Origin: Tistrella mobilis KA081020-065
GTDB lineage: Bacteria > Pseudomonadota > Alphaproteobacteria > Tistrellales > Tistrellaceae
Length of the DNA stretch: 64,000 bases
NCBI RefSeq assembly: GCF_000264455.2
Contig: NC_017956.1
Location: 186,001-250,000, forward strand
Direction of reading: 5' to 3'
Below, piece after piece: positions 46,257-55,369 of the stretch (positions are counted from its first letter, which is position 1; each line of letters opens with the position of its first letter). The notes under the pieces were generated by a model that was not told the DNA's origin, searched no databases, and worked only from the letters and a program-made list of their open reading frames with translations. A program made the translations under genes and the position numbers.

Positions 46257-47060
46257 TCAGGCCGCGCGACCGGCCAGATAGCGGGCCGCCGGCCGATCGT
46301 GCGACAGGTTGGGAGCAAGCGTCGCACGGGCGGCATCATAGGCCGCCCAGTCGGCCGCATCGGGCAGGGATGGAATGGTGACCAGCTCACCGGCATCCAG
46401 CCCGGCCAGGGCCGCATCGACCATATCGCCGGCCTCCATCACCATATGGGCGGGGAAGTGGTCCAGGCTGCCGCCGGCACGCTCGAAGATCTCGGTGCGG
46501 GTGAGGCCGGGCAGTACCGCCTGAAACCGGACGCCGCTGCCCGCCAATTCAGCCGCCAGCGCCCGGGTCAGCTCCAACACGAAAGCCTTGCCGGCGACAT
46601 AGGGGGCGTTCATCCGCTCCGGGATCAGGGCGACCACCGAGGCAAGATTGATGATCGTGCCCCGTCCACGCCCGGCGAAGACCTGCGCCGCGGTCAGCGT
46701 CAGCCGCTGCAGCGCGCCCACGTTCAGGGCGAGCATCGCGTCATAGCCCTGCGGCGGGGTCGCCAGCGCCGGCCCGGCGGGACCCAGCCCCGCCGCATTG
46801 ACCAGCAGCGACAGAGCGGTATCCGTCTCGATCCGTGCCGCCACGGCGCCCAGCCCTTCGGACGTCGCCAGATCGGCGGCCAGAACCTCGACCGCGACCC
46901 CATGAGCTGCGGCAATCCGTTCCGCAGCCGCTTCCAGGCGCGCCCGATCGCGCGCAACCAGGATCAGATCATGCCCGCGTTGCGCCAGCCTCTGGGCGTA
47001 AACCGCCCCGATCCCCGAAGAGGCACCGGTGACCAGTGCCGTGCCCTTGCCTGCCGTCAT
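46257..47060 (-). CDS. SDR-family oxidoreductase
   Basis: 267 residues from the ATG at 47060 (GGACAAGGACG upstream); the frame is open to 47174. TGASSGIG binds NAD(P), NAAG is normal, and the active site has Ser in NLASV and Tyr-x-x-x-Lys in YVAGK. The C-terminal part (MVDAALAGLDAGELVTIPSL) matches the DltE/YqjQ-like SDRs that act on unknown substrates. It may be cotranscribed or coregulated with the Bcr/CflA transporter. Confidence 0.9.
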   Translation of the reverse strand: MTAGKGTALVTGASSGIGAVYAQRLAQRGHDLILVARDRARLEAAAERIAAAHGVAVEVLAADLATSEGLGAVAARIETDTALSLLVNAAGLGPAGPALATPPQGYDAMLALNVGALQRLTLTAAQVFAGRGRGTIINLASVVALIPERMNAPYVAGKAFVLELTRALAAELAGSGVRFQAVLPGLTRTEIFERAGGSLDHFPAHMVMEAGDMVDAALAGLDAGELVTIPSLPDAADWAAYDAARATLAPNLSHDRPAARYLAGRAA

Positions 47061-47102
47061 CGTCCTTGTCCCTCCAAGCCGTCCCGTTCGGTGCGGGTTC
47101 GG

Positions 47103-47127
47103 ATTATATATGACGATCATCATTAAA
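47103..47127 (-). promoter_or_regulatory. AT-rich promoter/operator before the SDR gene
   Basis: On the minus strand TATAAT (47108-47103) is preceded by the near-palindrome ATGATGATCGTCAT. It resembles the stretch at 46224-46250 in composition, position and order of elements. Confidence 0.4.
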
Positions 47128-47170
47128 AATGGCAAGGACATCCAGGGCGAAATGTTCTGCGCCACCATCG

Positions 47171-47851
47171 TCACCCAAGCCAGAGGGTGAAGTTATAGCG
47201 ATGCCAGTCTGCCGGAACATCGCGCAGCGGATCGACGCCATGCGACTGATCGGCATCGACATCGAAAAGGATCGCCCGATTGGGCAAAGGGTCGATGACC
47301 CGTTCCCCCCGGGCGGTGAAGACGCGAAAGGTGCCCCCCATGCCGGGGTGCCAGTCATCATTGAAATAAAGCAGCAGACAAAGTCTGCGTTCCGAGGCGC
47401 GGTCGTCATGCCGGGTGGAAAAATCATCCCGGCCCATGCGCCGGACCAACAGATCGGCGATCGCCCCGGTGTCGATGCCGGTCAGTGTGCCAAGCCAGTG
47501 CCTGAAGTCGGCGCGGCCGGCCAGGAGTTTGAAACCCACGATGGCGAGCATGCCGGGCGCCAGCTCCCGGCCCTTCTTGGGGGCCCGATAGTTTCCGTGA
47601 CGGAACAGGCGCCGATCCGCCGGGGTGGCATTGAACCGTTCGGCCGAGGTCAGTTCGCCGCTGGCGTCGACCCCATAATGGGTCGTCCAGTCGCAATCCG
47701 TCCGCAGACCCTGGGAGATCCGCGCATATCGCTCTGGCAGCAGGACATCGTCCAGTATCAGCATGCGGACCGGGTCCGCTTCGAAATCGGCGCGCAGCTT
47801 TGATGTCCGCGTGTCATCGAGGTAGATGGGATTGATCCACTTTTCCAACAT
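47171..47851 (-). CDS. 2OG-Fe(II) oxygenase (prolyl-hydroxylase-like)
   Basis: 226 residues. The C-terminal half is a P4H-type jelly roll: iron ligands H148 and D150 (RHDD), LCLLLYFNDDWHPGMGGTFRV, H204 in QSHGV, and R218 in HRYNFTLW, which should hold 2-oxoglutarate. Such enzymes hydroxylate proteins, peptides or amino acids. It starts at 47851, with AGGAGA 13 bases upstream, and is divergent from the 55-aa peptide gene at 48045, an obvious candidate substrate by position. It could equally act on a ribosomal protein or free amino acid. Confidence 0.88.
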   Translation of the reverse strand: MLEKWINPIYLDDTRTSKLRADFEADPVRMLILDDVLLPERYARISQGLRTDCDWTTHYGVDASGELTSAERFNATPADRRLFRHGNYRAPKKGRELAPGMLAIVGFKLLAGRADFRHWLGTLTGIDTGAIADLLVRRMGRDDFSTRHDDRASERRLCLLLYFNDDWHPGMGGTFRVFTARGERVIDPLPNRAILFDVDADQSHGVDPLRDVPADWHRYNFTLWLG

Positions 47852-48044
47852 CGCTCGGTAAAATTCTCCTGTGAGATGATTTTGTCAGGGGCTGTCGAGC
47901 AAGTGCTGCAAGACTGTGATGTGATGCCTGCCCTGTCGGGAAAATATGACGCCTCCGGAGTCCATCGATACTCGTCCATAGGCTATGCTCTGCTGAAGGG
48001 AGGCGTAAGGGGGCGTCTTTCAGTGTCGGAATTGGGAGCAGAAC

Positions 48045-48212
48045 ATGAGCACGAGCATTGAACAGGTTGGCAAGCAGGGTGAGGCGACGGCCGATGTGAC
48101 GAGGGCTTCCGTGAAGCGGGTGTGGTCCGCACCACAGTTGCAGTGCGTGGACCTCGACGTGGTCACCCGGGCGCAGGCCGGTATCACTGGCGATGGGATC
48201 ACCGTCTCCTGA
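48045..48212 (+). CDS. 55-aa precursor-like peptide with W-x-x-P-x-L motif
   Basis: ATG at 48045 has GGGAG seven bases upstream and opens 55 codons to TGA at 48212. The N-terminal half is hydrophilic. Trp27, Pro30 and Leu32 form W-S-A-P-Q-L, then Thr41 nine residues after the Leu, and a Gly/Thr/Asp-rich end (AGITGDGITVS). The spacing is the same as in the peptide encoded at 31830, which is also 55 residues. A perfect 13-bp terminator hairpin ten bases downstream supports a real gene. The motif is that of leader peptides bound by PqqD-like proteins. It may be modified by the divergent 2OG oxygenase. Function is inferred only. Confidence 0.65.
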   Translation: MSTSIEQVGKQGEATADVTRASVKRVWSAPQLQCVDLDVVTRAQAGITGDGITVS

Positions 48213-48221
48213 TTCTGACGG

Positions 48222-48260
48222 AGCAGGTGCGGCGATTGCCACCGCCGCACCTGCTGATTT
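48222..48260 (+). terminator. Terminator of the 55-aa peptide gene
   Basis: A perfect 13-bp stem (48222-48234 with 48243-48255) closes an 8-base loop, followed by GATTT. It starts ten bases after the stop codon. Confidence 0.85.
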
Positions 48261-48530
48261 GACGGGAGCGGCCGAGCGCTCCGAAGCAGACACAGCTGTT
48301 TAGGGCCTGATCGGCGGCGTCTGTACTCATTGAATTCCGCAATGCGGCCACGCATTCCGCTGATTTGACCCATGCCCGCGCCCCCCTCTATCGTTTCGGG
48401 CGATGAGGACGGCGGCCGGTTGCGATACCCCTCCGCCATCCGGCGACGTGGCGGCCGCCGTTCTCGTCTGCAGCCGTGCTGCGATCCCCGCCGCATCCGC
48501 TTCCGCCCGCGTTGAGGAATTCCCCGAACC
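48261..48530. other. Spacer before the acyl-CoA dehydrogenase gene
   Basis: About 270 bases without a gene. It must contain the promoter of the acyl-CoA dehydrogenase operon. No palindromic fatty-acid-regulator site or clear -10/-35 pair was seen. Confidence 0.45.
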
Positions 48531-49685
48531 ATGGCCCTCGATCCCGAAACTCTGGAACAGCTGGTCGGCACCGTCCGGCGCTTCGTGCGTGAGCGGCTGG
48601 TGCCGCTGGAGCAGCAGGTCGCCGATACCGACGAGATCCCGCATGAGGTGGTCGCCGAGATGCGTGAGCTCGGCCTGTTCGGTCTGTCGATCCCGGAGGA
48701 GTTCGGCGGGCTCGGGCTGTCGATGTCCGAAGAGGTGAAGGTCGCCTTCGAACTGGGCTGGACCTCGCCCGCCTTCCGGTCACTGCTCGGCACCAATAAC
48801 GGCATCGGCGCGCAGGGCATCGTGATGGACGGTACGGCCGAGCAGAAGGCGCAGTGGCTGCCCAAGCTCGCCTCGGGCGAGGTGATCGGGTCCTTCTGCC
48901 TGACGGAACCCGAAAGCGGCTCGGACGCGGCGAGCCTCAGGACCAGCGCCCGGCGCGACGGCGACAGCTATGTGTTGAACGGCACCAAGCGCTACATCAC
49001 CAATGCGCCCGAGGCCGGCATCTATACGGTGATGGCGCGGACCGACCCGGAGAAACGCGGGGCCTCGGGCATCTCGGCCTTCATCGTCGAGCGCGGCACC
49101 CCCGGCCTGACGGTTGCGAAACCCGACCGCAAGATGGGCCAGCGTGGCGCCCATACCGCCGATGTGATCTTCGAGGATTGCCGCGTGCCGGCCTCGGCGG
49201 TGATCGGCGGCGTTGAAGGCGTGGGCTTCAAGACGGCGATGAAGGTGCTGGATCGCGGCCGGCTGCACATCGCCTCGGTCTGTGTCGGCGTGGCCGAGCG
49301 CCTGATCCATGACGCGCTCAGCTATGCCATGGACCGCCGCCAGTTCGGCCAGCCGATCGCCGAGTTCCAGCTGATCCAGGCCATGCTGGCTGACAGCCGC
49401 ACCGAGGCCTATGCCGGGCGCTGCATGGTGGAGGATGCCGCCCGCCGCCGTGATGCCGGCGAAGACGTCAACATGCTGGCCTCGTGCTGCAAGCTCTTCG
49501 CGTCCGAGATGGTCGGTCGGGTGGCGGATCGGGCGGTGCAGATCCTGGGCGGTGCCGGCTATATCGCCGATTACGGCGTCGAACGCTTCTATCGCGATGT
49601 CCGCCTGTTCCGGCTCTATGAAGGCACCAGCCAGATCCAGCAGATCGTGATCGCCCGCAACATGATCCGCGAGGCGCGTTCATGA
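48531..49685 (+). CDS. Acyl-CoA dehydrogenase
   Basis: 384 residues. N-terminal helical domain, beta domain with FCLTEPESGSDAASLRTSA, and C-terminal FAD domain with DRRQFGQPIAEFQLIQAMLAD. The catalytic base is the Glu in YEGTSQIQQIVIARNM. It oxidises acyl-CoA at the alpha-beta bond and passes electrons to ETF. Chain specificity cannot be told. The acyl-CoA ligase gene starts in its stop region (ATGA overlap), so the two work on the same acid. Confidence 0.95.
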   Translation: MALDPETLEQLVGTVRRFVRERLVPLEQQVADTDEIPHEVVAEMRELGLFGLSIPEEFGGLGLSMSEEVKVAFELGWTSPAFRSLLGTNNGIGAQGIVMDGTAEQKAQWLPKLASGEVIGSFCLTEPESGSDAASLRTSARRDGDSYVLNGTKRYITNAPEAGIYTVMARTDPEKRGASGISAFIVERGTPGLTVAKPDRKMGQRGAHTADVIFEDCRVPASAVIGGVEGVGFKTAMKVLDRGRLHIASVCVGVAERLIHDALSYAMDRRQFGQPIAEFQLIQAMLADSRTEAYAGRCMVEDAARRRDAGEDVNMLASCCKLFASEMVGRVADRAVQILGGAGYIADYGVERFYRDVRLFRLYEGTSQIQQIVIARNMIREARS

Positions 49686-51250
49686 CCGCCGCTGCGCCTG
49701 CTGCGACATCGCGTTTCGAGGATCATGTCGGGGACCCGCATCGCTATCGCCGCCTGCACGAGGTGATGGAGGCGGCCGCCCGCGCCCATCCGGACAAGCC
49801 TGCGATCATCCATGACGACGGCCGGATCAGCTTCACCGAACTGATGGCCGAGAGCGAGGCCCTGGCCAGCCGGCTCGACCGCTGGGGCGTGCGGCCGGGG
49901 GACCGGCTGCTGGTGGTGTCGGAGAATGCCCCCGCCCTGGTCGGCGCGATCCTGGCCGCCAGCCGCCGCGATGTCTGGGTCATCCCGCTCAATGCCCGGC
50001 TGACCGGAGCGGAAGTCGATCGCATCGCCGCCCATTCGGGGGCCCGGCGCATCCTCTATACCAGCGGTGTCTCGCCCGAGGCGGCGGCCCATGGCGCGCG
50101 TGCCGGGGCGGAGGAGATCGATCTGGGCGCGCTCGGCCGGGTGATGCTGTCGCCCGAAAACCCTGAGGCGATGCCCGAGCCGGTGGACGAGGGGCCGGGG
50201 CAGGTGGCGGCGCTGGTCTATACCACCGGCACCACCGGCAACCCCAAGGGGGTGATGATCACCCATGCCAATCTGATCCTGGTGGCGGATGAATCCGGCC
50301 GCGGCCGCCAGATCACCCATCGCGACGTGGTCTATGCCGTGCTGCCGATGTCGCACATCTTCGGCCTGTCGTCGGTGCTGACCGGATCGATGATGCGCGG
50401 GGCGACGCTGCGCCTGGCGCCGCGCTTCGACCCCGATGCCGTCTTCCGCGCCCTGGCGGACGAGGGCGTCACCATGTTCCAGGGCGTGCCCGCGATGTAT
50501 CAGCGCCTGCTGGCGGTGCTGAAATCGCGCGGCCAGACCTCGATCGCGCGGCCGCATCTGCGCTATTGCTCCGCAGGCGGCTCGCCGCTGGATCCGGCGG
50601 TGAAGGCGGCAGCAGAGGCGCTGGTCGGGACCTCGCTCCACAACGGCTATGGCCTGACCGAGACGACCTCCGCCGTGTCGCAGACCACGCCGGCCGAGCC
50701 CGCCATCGACGACAGCGTCGGCCGGCCGCTGCCGAATATGGCGGTGAAGGTGGTGGACACAGAGGACCGGGAACTGCCCGACGGCCAGGTCGGCCGGCTC
50801 TGGATCCACAGCCCCGGGGTGATGAAGGGCTATTACAAGGCGCCGGAATTGACGGCCGAGGTGATGAAGCCGGGCGGCTGGTTCGACACCGGTGATCTGG
50901 CACGCCTGGAGGGTGGCCGGATCTTCATCGCCGGCCGGGCCAAGGAGCTGATCATCCGGTCGGGCTTCAACGTCTATCCGCCCGAAGTGGAGGGGGTGCT
51001 CAACGCTCATCCCGATGTGGCGCAGTCGGCCGTGGTCGGCCGGACGGTTCCGGGCAATGAAGAGGTGGTGGCCTTCGTCCAGCCGGTGCCGGGGCGGGTG
51101 CTGACCCGCGAGGCGCTTGCCGGCTGGGTGGCGGAACGGCTGGCGCCCTATAAGCGGCCGGCCGAATTCGTGATCATGGATGCCTTCCCTGCGACCGCCA
51201 CCGGCAAGGTGCTGAAGGCGCAGCTGAAGGATATGGCCGCGCAGGGTTGA
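49682..51250 (+). CDS. Acyl-CoA synthetase (AMP-forming)
   Basis: 522 residues of the ANL superfamily. Motifs are YTTGTTGNPKGVMITH (P-loop), NGYGLTETTSAVSQ, WFDTGDLARLEGGRIFIAGR (hinge) and the C-terminal Lys in ATGKVLKAQL, which is the catalytic lysine. It activates a carboxylic acid as its CoA ester, then the dehydrogenase oxidises it. It overlaps the dehydrogenase by four bases. Substrate class (medium-chain or aromatic) is not evident. Confidence 0.94.
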   Translation: MTAAAPAATSRFEDHVGDPHRYRRLHEVMEAAARAHPDKPAIIHDDGRISFTELMAESEALASRLDRWGVRPGDRLLVVSENAPALVGAILAASRRDVWVIPLNARLTGAEVDRIAAHSGARRILYTSGVSPEAAAHGARAGAEEIDLGALGRVMLSPENPEAMPEPVDEGPGQVAALVYTTGTTGNPKGVMITHANLILVADESGRGRQITHRDVVYAVLPMSHIFGLSSVLTGSMMRGATLRLAPRFDPDAVFRALADEGVTMFQGVPAMYQRLLAVLKSRGQTSIARPHLRYCSAGGSPLDPAVKAAAEALVGTSLHNGYGLTETTSAVSQTTPAEPAIDDSVGRPLPNMAVKVVDTEDRELPDGQVGRLWIHSPGVMKGYYKAPELTAEVMKPGGWFDTGDLARLEGGRIFIAGRAKELIIRSGFNVYPPEVEGVLNAHPDVAQSAVVGRTVPGNEEVVAFVQPVPGRVLTREALAGWVAERLAPYKRPAEFVIMDAFPATATGKVLKAQLKDMAAQG

Positions 51251-51305
51251 TGGTCGGGTTGATGGCGGGGATCAACCCCCATCATCAACCCCCCATCATC
51301 AACCC
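51244..51305. repeat. Short tandem repeats that can fold back, after the ligase gene
   Basis: GGGTTGATGG occurs at 51244-51253 and 51256-51265. CCATCATCAACCC occurs at 51279 and 51293. The second pair is complementary to the first, so several alternative hairpins are possible. The stop codon at 51248-51250 lies inside the first copy. It may act as a terminator for the operon. Confidence 0.6.
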
Positions 51306-51322
51306 TACCTCTGCGCCGGGCA

Positions 51323-52234
51323 TCACCCCGCCGCCCGCCTTTGCCCGGCGGCGCGGCGGGTTTCCAGCCACAGGCAGGCACTGACGATGATCGCCGCCCC
51401 CAGGATCGATGCCAGGCCCGGCGTCGTCCGCCAGATCGCCCAGTCATAGAGCACGGCCCAGGCGAAGGCGGTGTATTCCAGCGGGGCAACCCGCTGCACT
51501 TCGACCCGGGCCAGGGCCCAGGAAATCAGCGCGATTCCGCTGACGCTCAACCCGGCCACCACCAGATAGCCGGCAAGCTGGGCGGCCGAGACCGGCGTCC
51601 AGTCGATCAGCGCCACCGGGATCGCAACCGTGCCCGCCACCAGGTTGGCGCTCAGAGCCAGCGCTCCGATCCCCTCCGACGGCGCCAGCTTGCGGGTGGT
51701 CACGATGACGCCGGCATAGCCCACCGTTCCGATCAGGGCCGCCACATAGCCCGTCAGCGGACCATGGCCCTGACCGTCCTGGATCATCAACCCCGGCGAC
51801 GCCACCACCAGCACGCCCAGAAAGCCGGCCGAAAGGGCGATGCCCGCCCCCTTGCCCGGCCGTTCGCCCATCAGCGCCCAGGCGAGCAGCACGGTGACGA
51901 TCGGGGCGGTGAACAGGATGGCATAGGCCTCTGCCAGTGGCAGCAGGGTGAAGGCGGTGAAGAAGCCGAAGCCTGCGATCGCGAGCAGCACCCCGCGCAG
52001 CAGATGGGCCCCGGGCCGTGCCAGCCGCCAGGTGCTCCGCTCGGGCCTGAGCAGCCACCAGAGCCCGACCCAGGGCAGAGAGGCCGCGGATTTGAGCAGC
52101 ACGATCTGGCCGATGCCATGGTCGCCGCCCAGCAGCTTCACCACGACATCCATGGTCGAGAGCAGGCAGACCGCCAGCAGCATCGCGCCGACCGGCCGGG
52201 CCCCGGCGGTTTCCGCCCGGTCAGACGCGCTCAT
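51323..52234 (-). CDS. EamA-family (DMT) transporter
   Basis: 303 residues with ten helices in two EamA repeats, as in drug/metabolite transporters. Segments STMDVVVKLLGG and RVAPLEYTAFAWAVLYDWAIW are typical of the RhaT/YdcZ-like group. The ATG overlaps the stop of the upstream GNAT by four bases. The substrate is unknown. Confidence 0.92.
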   Translation of the reverse strand: MSASDRAETAGARPVGAMLLAVCLLSTMDVVVKLLGGDHGIGQIVLLKSAASLPWVGLWWLLRPERSTWRLARPGAHLLRGVLLAIAGFGFFTAFTLLPLAEAYAILFTAPIVTVLLAWALMGERPGKGAGIALSAGFLGVLVVASPGLMIQDGQGHGPLTGYVAALIGTVGYAGVIVTTRKLAPSEGIGALALSANLVAGTVAIPVALIDWTPVSAAQLAGYLVVAGLSVSGIALISWALARVEVQRVAPLEYTAFAWAVLYDWAIWRTTPGLASILGAAIIVSACLWLETRRAAGQRRAAG

Positions 52235-52800
52235 GCGCCGGATCCGAGCGGCAGATCGTAGCGGTATTCGACCGAACGGCTCAGATCGTGAAGCGCGCGG
52301 GTGAGGGGGCCGCGTGTGAAGCCCTGCGCCTCATAGAAGGCATGGCCTTCTTTGAAGCGGGTGTCGGTCCACAGCATCAGATGGCGACCGCCGGCATCGC
52401 GGGCGTGTTCGATCGCCCGCACCAGCATCCGGCGGGCAAGGCCGGACCGCCGGGCCCGTGGCGAGACATAGAGCTTGAACAGCTCGAAATGGCCCGCGGG
52501 CTCCCGCTCTGCCGCCATCACGGCACAACTGGCCAGGATCGTGTCCGCCGTCGCCGGGGCTGCGGGATCGCTGCCTGCAACCGCCACCCAGGCGGCGCCG
52601 CCACGGGCGCCGACATGGCTGGCATAGTGGCGCAGCTCCGGCAGTTCGGCGTCGACATCCAGGATGCAGCCCGGATAGGCGGACCAGCAGAGATCGATCA
52701 GCGCGATCAGCCCGTCTGCATCGGCGTCGACGAGTGGCCGGATGACCGGCACCGGCAGCGGGCTGACGAGCGGTGTCTGAGCGGGGGCGGCGTCGGGCAT
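52231..52800 (-). CDS. GNAT-family N-acetyltransferase
   Basis: 189 residues from the ATG at 52800. The acetyl-CoA motif is LFKLYVSPRARRSGLARRML and the end EGHAFYEAQGFTRGP is a usual GNAT C-terminus. The N-terminal LVDADADGLIALIDLCWSAYPGC matches acetyltransferases of small amines. The start is uncertain because the frame is open to 53016, with ATG codons at 52866 and 52848 and no strong ribosome site. It is translationally coupled to the DMT transporter, which suggests acetylation and export of the same or related compounds. Confidence 0.82.
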   Translation of the reverse strand: MPDAAPAQTPLVSPLPVPVIRPLVDADADGLIALIDLCWSAYPGCILDVDAELPELRHYASHVGARGGAAWVAVAGSDPAAPATADTILASCAVMAAEREPAGHFELFKLYVSPRARRSGLARRMLVRAIEHARDAGGRHLMLWTDTRFKEGHAFYEAQGFTRGPLTRALHDLSRSVEYRYDLPLGSGA

Positions 52801-52975
52801 GGGGGCGCGTATCCGGCGATGGCGGGGGACGTCTGAAGCCTCGCCCATCTGCGGTCGCGGGTCCATCCAGGATTTCTGGGGGTGAGGGGCAGTGCCGCTG
52901 AACCACAGCCGGACCGTCATCCGCGCGTCACGGTTGGTGTGATAGAGCGGGCACATGACATCGACGGAGGGCGAC

Positions 52976-55060
52976 ATGGCCGGACGCGGCATCTTCAGAT
53001 CCCTGCGCCTGCGCATCCTGGTGCTGGGCGGCGGTATCCTGATCGTCGGCTTCGGGCTGGCGACCGCCTATGTGCTGCATACCCAGGAAGAGGCGGCCAG
53101 GCTTGCGGCCGACCGGATTCTGGCGGAAACCGCAGCCGGCCAGGCGGCGGTGGTGGCCGAAGAGATCGGACGTGCGGTTGCGCTGGCCGAGACCATGGCG
53201 GCCGGGCAGACCGGTATGCTGGCGGCGGGCACCACCGATCGTGCGGTCCTGGCGGCGGCACTGCACGGGGTGATCGCGGCCGAAGCGGGGGTGGTCGGCG
53301 GCGGCCTGGGCTGGCAGCCCGGCCTGCCCGACGGCCGGGGTGCCGATTTCCGCAACACCGAACTCGGCGATGCCGATGGCCGGTTCGTGCCCTACATGTC
53401 GCGCACCGCCGATGGCGGCGTGGTGACCGAGCCGCTGATCATGGATGCGGCGGCCGATGCCTGGTATGGGGCGCCGATGCGCGCCGGCCGCAGCCTGGTG
53501 ACCGAACCCTATCTCTACCCCGTCGCGGGCCGGGACGTGCTGATGACCACCGCTGCCGCCCCGATCCTGCGGGCGGGCAAGCCGGTGGGTGTCGCCACCG
53601 TCGATCTGGGCCTGGATGACCTTCAGCGCCGGATCGGATCGGCCCGTCCCTTCGGCAGCGGCCAGGTGGCGGTTTTGTCCGCCGACGGGCTCTGGGTGGT
53701 GCATCCCGATGACGCGCGGCGCGGCAGGCCGGCGACGGCCCCGGCGATCGCCGGCATCCTGAAGGCGGCGGCCCGCCGCCCCGTGGAGCAGGCGGTCGAC
53801 GGTGCCGATGTGGCCGGCCCCGCCGGTCCGGTCCTGGTTCGGGCGCTGCCGGTGGATCTGGGCCATGGCGCGGCGAAATGGACGGTGCTGGTCACGGTGC
53901 CCGAAGCGGCGGTGTTCGCCGAAGCCCGCGCCGTCGAGCGGCGGCTGTCGATCGGGCTGGTGGTGATCGCCCTCGGCGCCGGGCTCGCCCTGTTCTGGAT
54001 GGGCCATGCCATCGCCGCACCGATCCGCCGGCTGACCGGCACCATGCATCAGCTGGCCGAGGGCGATCGCGCGGTCGAGGTACCGGCAACCGTCCGGGCC
54101 GACGAGATCGGCGCCATGGCCCGCACCGTGGTCGTGTTCCGCGACGGTCTGGCCCGGGCCGACGAACTGGCCCACGAAGCCGAACGCCGGCGCGAGGCCC
54201 ATGAGGCGGAGCTTGCGGCCGAGCGCCGGCGCATCGCCGATGCCTTCGAACGGGAGGCCGGACGGATGCTGCAGGAGCTGATCGCGGCGGCGGCACGGAT
54301 GCGCGACACCTCGGCCGAGATGGGCCAGATGTCGGCGACCTCGATCGATGGCGCGCGGGCGGTGGATACCGAATCTCGGGCCGCCGCCGCCAATGTCCAG
54401 ACCGTCTCTGCCGCGGCGGAAGAATTGTCGGCCTCAATCGGCGAGATCGGCTCTCAGGTCGGCCGTGCCCGTGGTGCCGCGGATCGGGCGGTCGAAGAGG
54501 CGGGCAGTGCCGACAGCCAGGCGAAGCGGCTGGCCGAAACCGGGCGGGTGATCGGCCAGGTGGTGTCGCTGATCGGCGACATCGCCGGCCAGACCAATCT
54601 TCTGGCCCTGAATGCCACCATCGAGGCGGCGCGGGCCGGCGAGGCCGGCAAGGGCTTCGCGGTGGTGGCAGCCGAGGTGAAGGCGTTGGCCGACCAGACC
54701 GCGCGGGCGACCGCCGACATCTCGGGCCGCCTGGGAGAGATCCAGGGCGCTGCCGCCGATATGGGCACGGCGATCGACCGGGTGACGGTCAGCATCCGCG
54801 AGATGCACGAGATTGCGCTCACCATCGCCTCGGCGATCGACGAGCAGGGGGCCGCCACTGCGGAAATCGCCCGCAATGTTCAGGAAGCGGCCACCGCCAC
54901 CGATCGGGTGTCGGTGCGCGCGGCCGAGGTGGGGCAGGCCTCGGACCGGACCGGAGATGCCGCCGATGCGGTGCTGGCCGGCACCGAGGAGCTGACGGCC
55001 ACCATCACCCGGCTCAACCAGGTGGTGCGCGAGATCCTGGCGCGGATCCGCGCCGGCTGA
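52976..55060 (+). CDS. Methyl-accepting chemotaxis protein, double-Cache sensor
   Basis: 694 residues from the ATG at 52976 after GGAGGGCGAC (frame open to 52955). A membrane helix (residues 13-33), a large periplasmic part (about 34-310) resembling dCache_1 ([23 protein letters not shown] and [12 protein letters not shown]), a second helix, HAMP ([14 protein letters not shown]) and the signalling tip [32 protein letters not shown]. dCache sensors often bind amino acids or other carboxylates. No CheR pentapeptide is present. Confidence 0.94.
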   Translation: MAGRGIFRSLRLRILVLGGGILIVGFGLATAYVLHTQEEAARLAADRILAETAAGQAAVVAEEIGRAVALAETMAAGQTGMLAAGTTDRAVLAAALHGVIAAEAGVVGGGLGWQPGLPDGRGADFRNTELGDADGRFVPYMSRTADGGVVTEPLIMDAAADAWYGAPMRAGRSLVTEPYLYPVAGRDVLMTTAAAPILRAGKPVGVATVDLGLDDLQRRIGSARPFGSGQVAVLSADGLWVVHPDDARRGRPATAPAIAGILKAAARRPVEQAVDGADVAGPAGPVLVRALPVDLGHGAAKWTVLVTVPEAAVFAEARAVERRLSIGLVVIALGAGLALFWMGHAIAAPIRRLTGTMHQLAEGDRAVEVPATVRADEIGAMARTVVVFRDGLARADELAHEAERRREAHEAELAAERRRIADAFEREAGRMLQELIAAAARMRDTSAEMGQMSATSIDGARAVDTESRAAAANVQTVSAAAEELSASIGEIGSQVGRARGAADRAVEEAGSADSQAKRLAETGRVIGQVVSLIGDIAGQTNLLALNATIEAARAGEAGKGFAVVAAEVKALADQTARATADISGRLGEIQGAAADMGTAIDRVTVSIREMHEIALTIASAIDEQGAATAEIARNVQEAATATDRVSVRAAEVGQASDRTGDAADAVLAGTEELTATITRLNQVVREILARIRAG

Positions 55061-55155
55061 TCGGCAACCCCCGGCAGATCGTTCTTGACGGGAAGGTGCG
55101 CCATCGCGCAGGCTTCCCCGCATCGGTTCATCACGCGCAGGAGAGGAGGGCAGTC

Positions 55156-55314
55156 ATGATCACCGGCATCTGCACGCATGCCCGCCGCTTCTCGTCTGTC
55201 CGTGGCCGCTGCCTGGTATCGGTATCGATTGCGCGAATTTCCCGCCCGGTCTCTGCGGAGGCCGGGACCGGCGCCGTCATAGGGCGCCGGAGCGACGATA
55301 CAGGCACCGCCTGA
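55156..55314 (+). CDS. 52-codon leader-like ORF before the IleRS-like gene
   Basis: ATG at 55156 has AGGAGGG five bases upstream, one of the best ribosome sites in the window. The predicted peptide (52 residues) resembles no family and has no membrane or signal segment. It holds five isoleucines (residues 2, 5, 25, 28, 42), two coded ATT and one ATA, codons that look rare in this GC-rich genome. Downstream, 55329-55369 holds two overlapping inverted repeats. This looks like a translated leader controlling the gene at 55390, but it could be a chance ORF. Confidence 0.4.
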   Translation: MITGICTHARRFSSVRGRCLVSVSIARISRPVSAEAGTGAVIGRRSDDTGTA

Positions 55315-55328
55315 CCGTTCGGAGACGA

Positions 55329-55369
55329 GGTCCCGGTTTCACACCGGAGGGACCGCCCGGCGGGGCGGT
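55329..55369 (+). promoter_or_regulatory. Mutually exclusive hairpins before the IleRS-like gene
   Basis: A stem (55329-55334 with 55349-55354, plus two inner pairs) and a second stem (55353-55357 with 55364-55368) share two bases. No T-run follows, so control of translation is more likely than transcription termination. Confidence 0.4.

Noticed and set aside
47876-48061. 61-codon frame before the second micropeptide
   Set aside because: It overlaps the ribosome site and start of the 48045 gene, has no ribosome site of its own and ends in a chance EHEHEH stretch.
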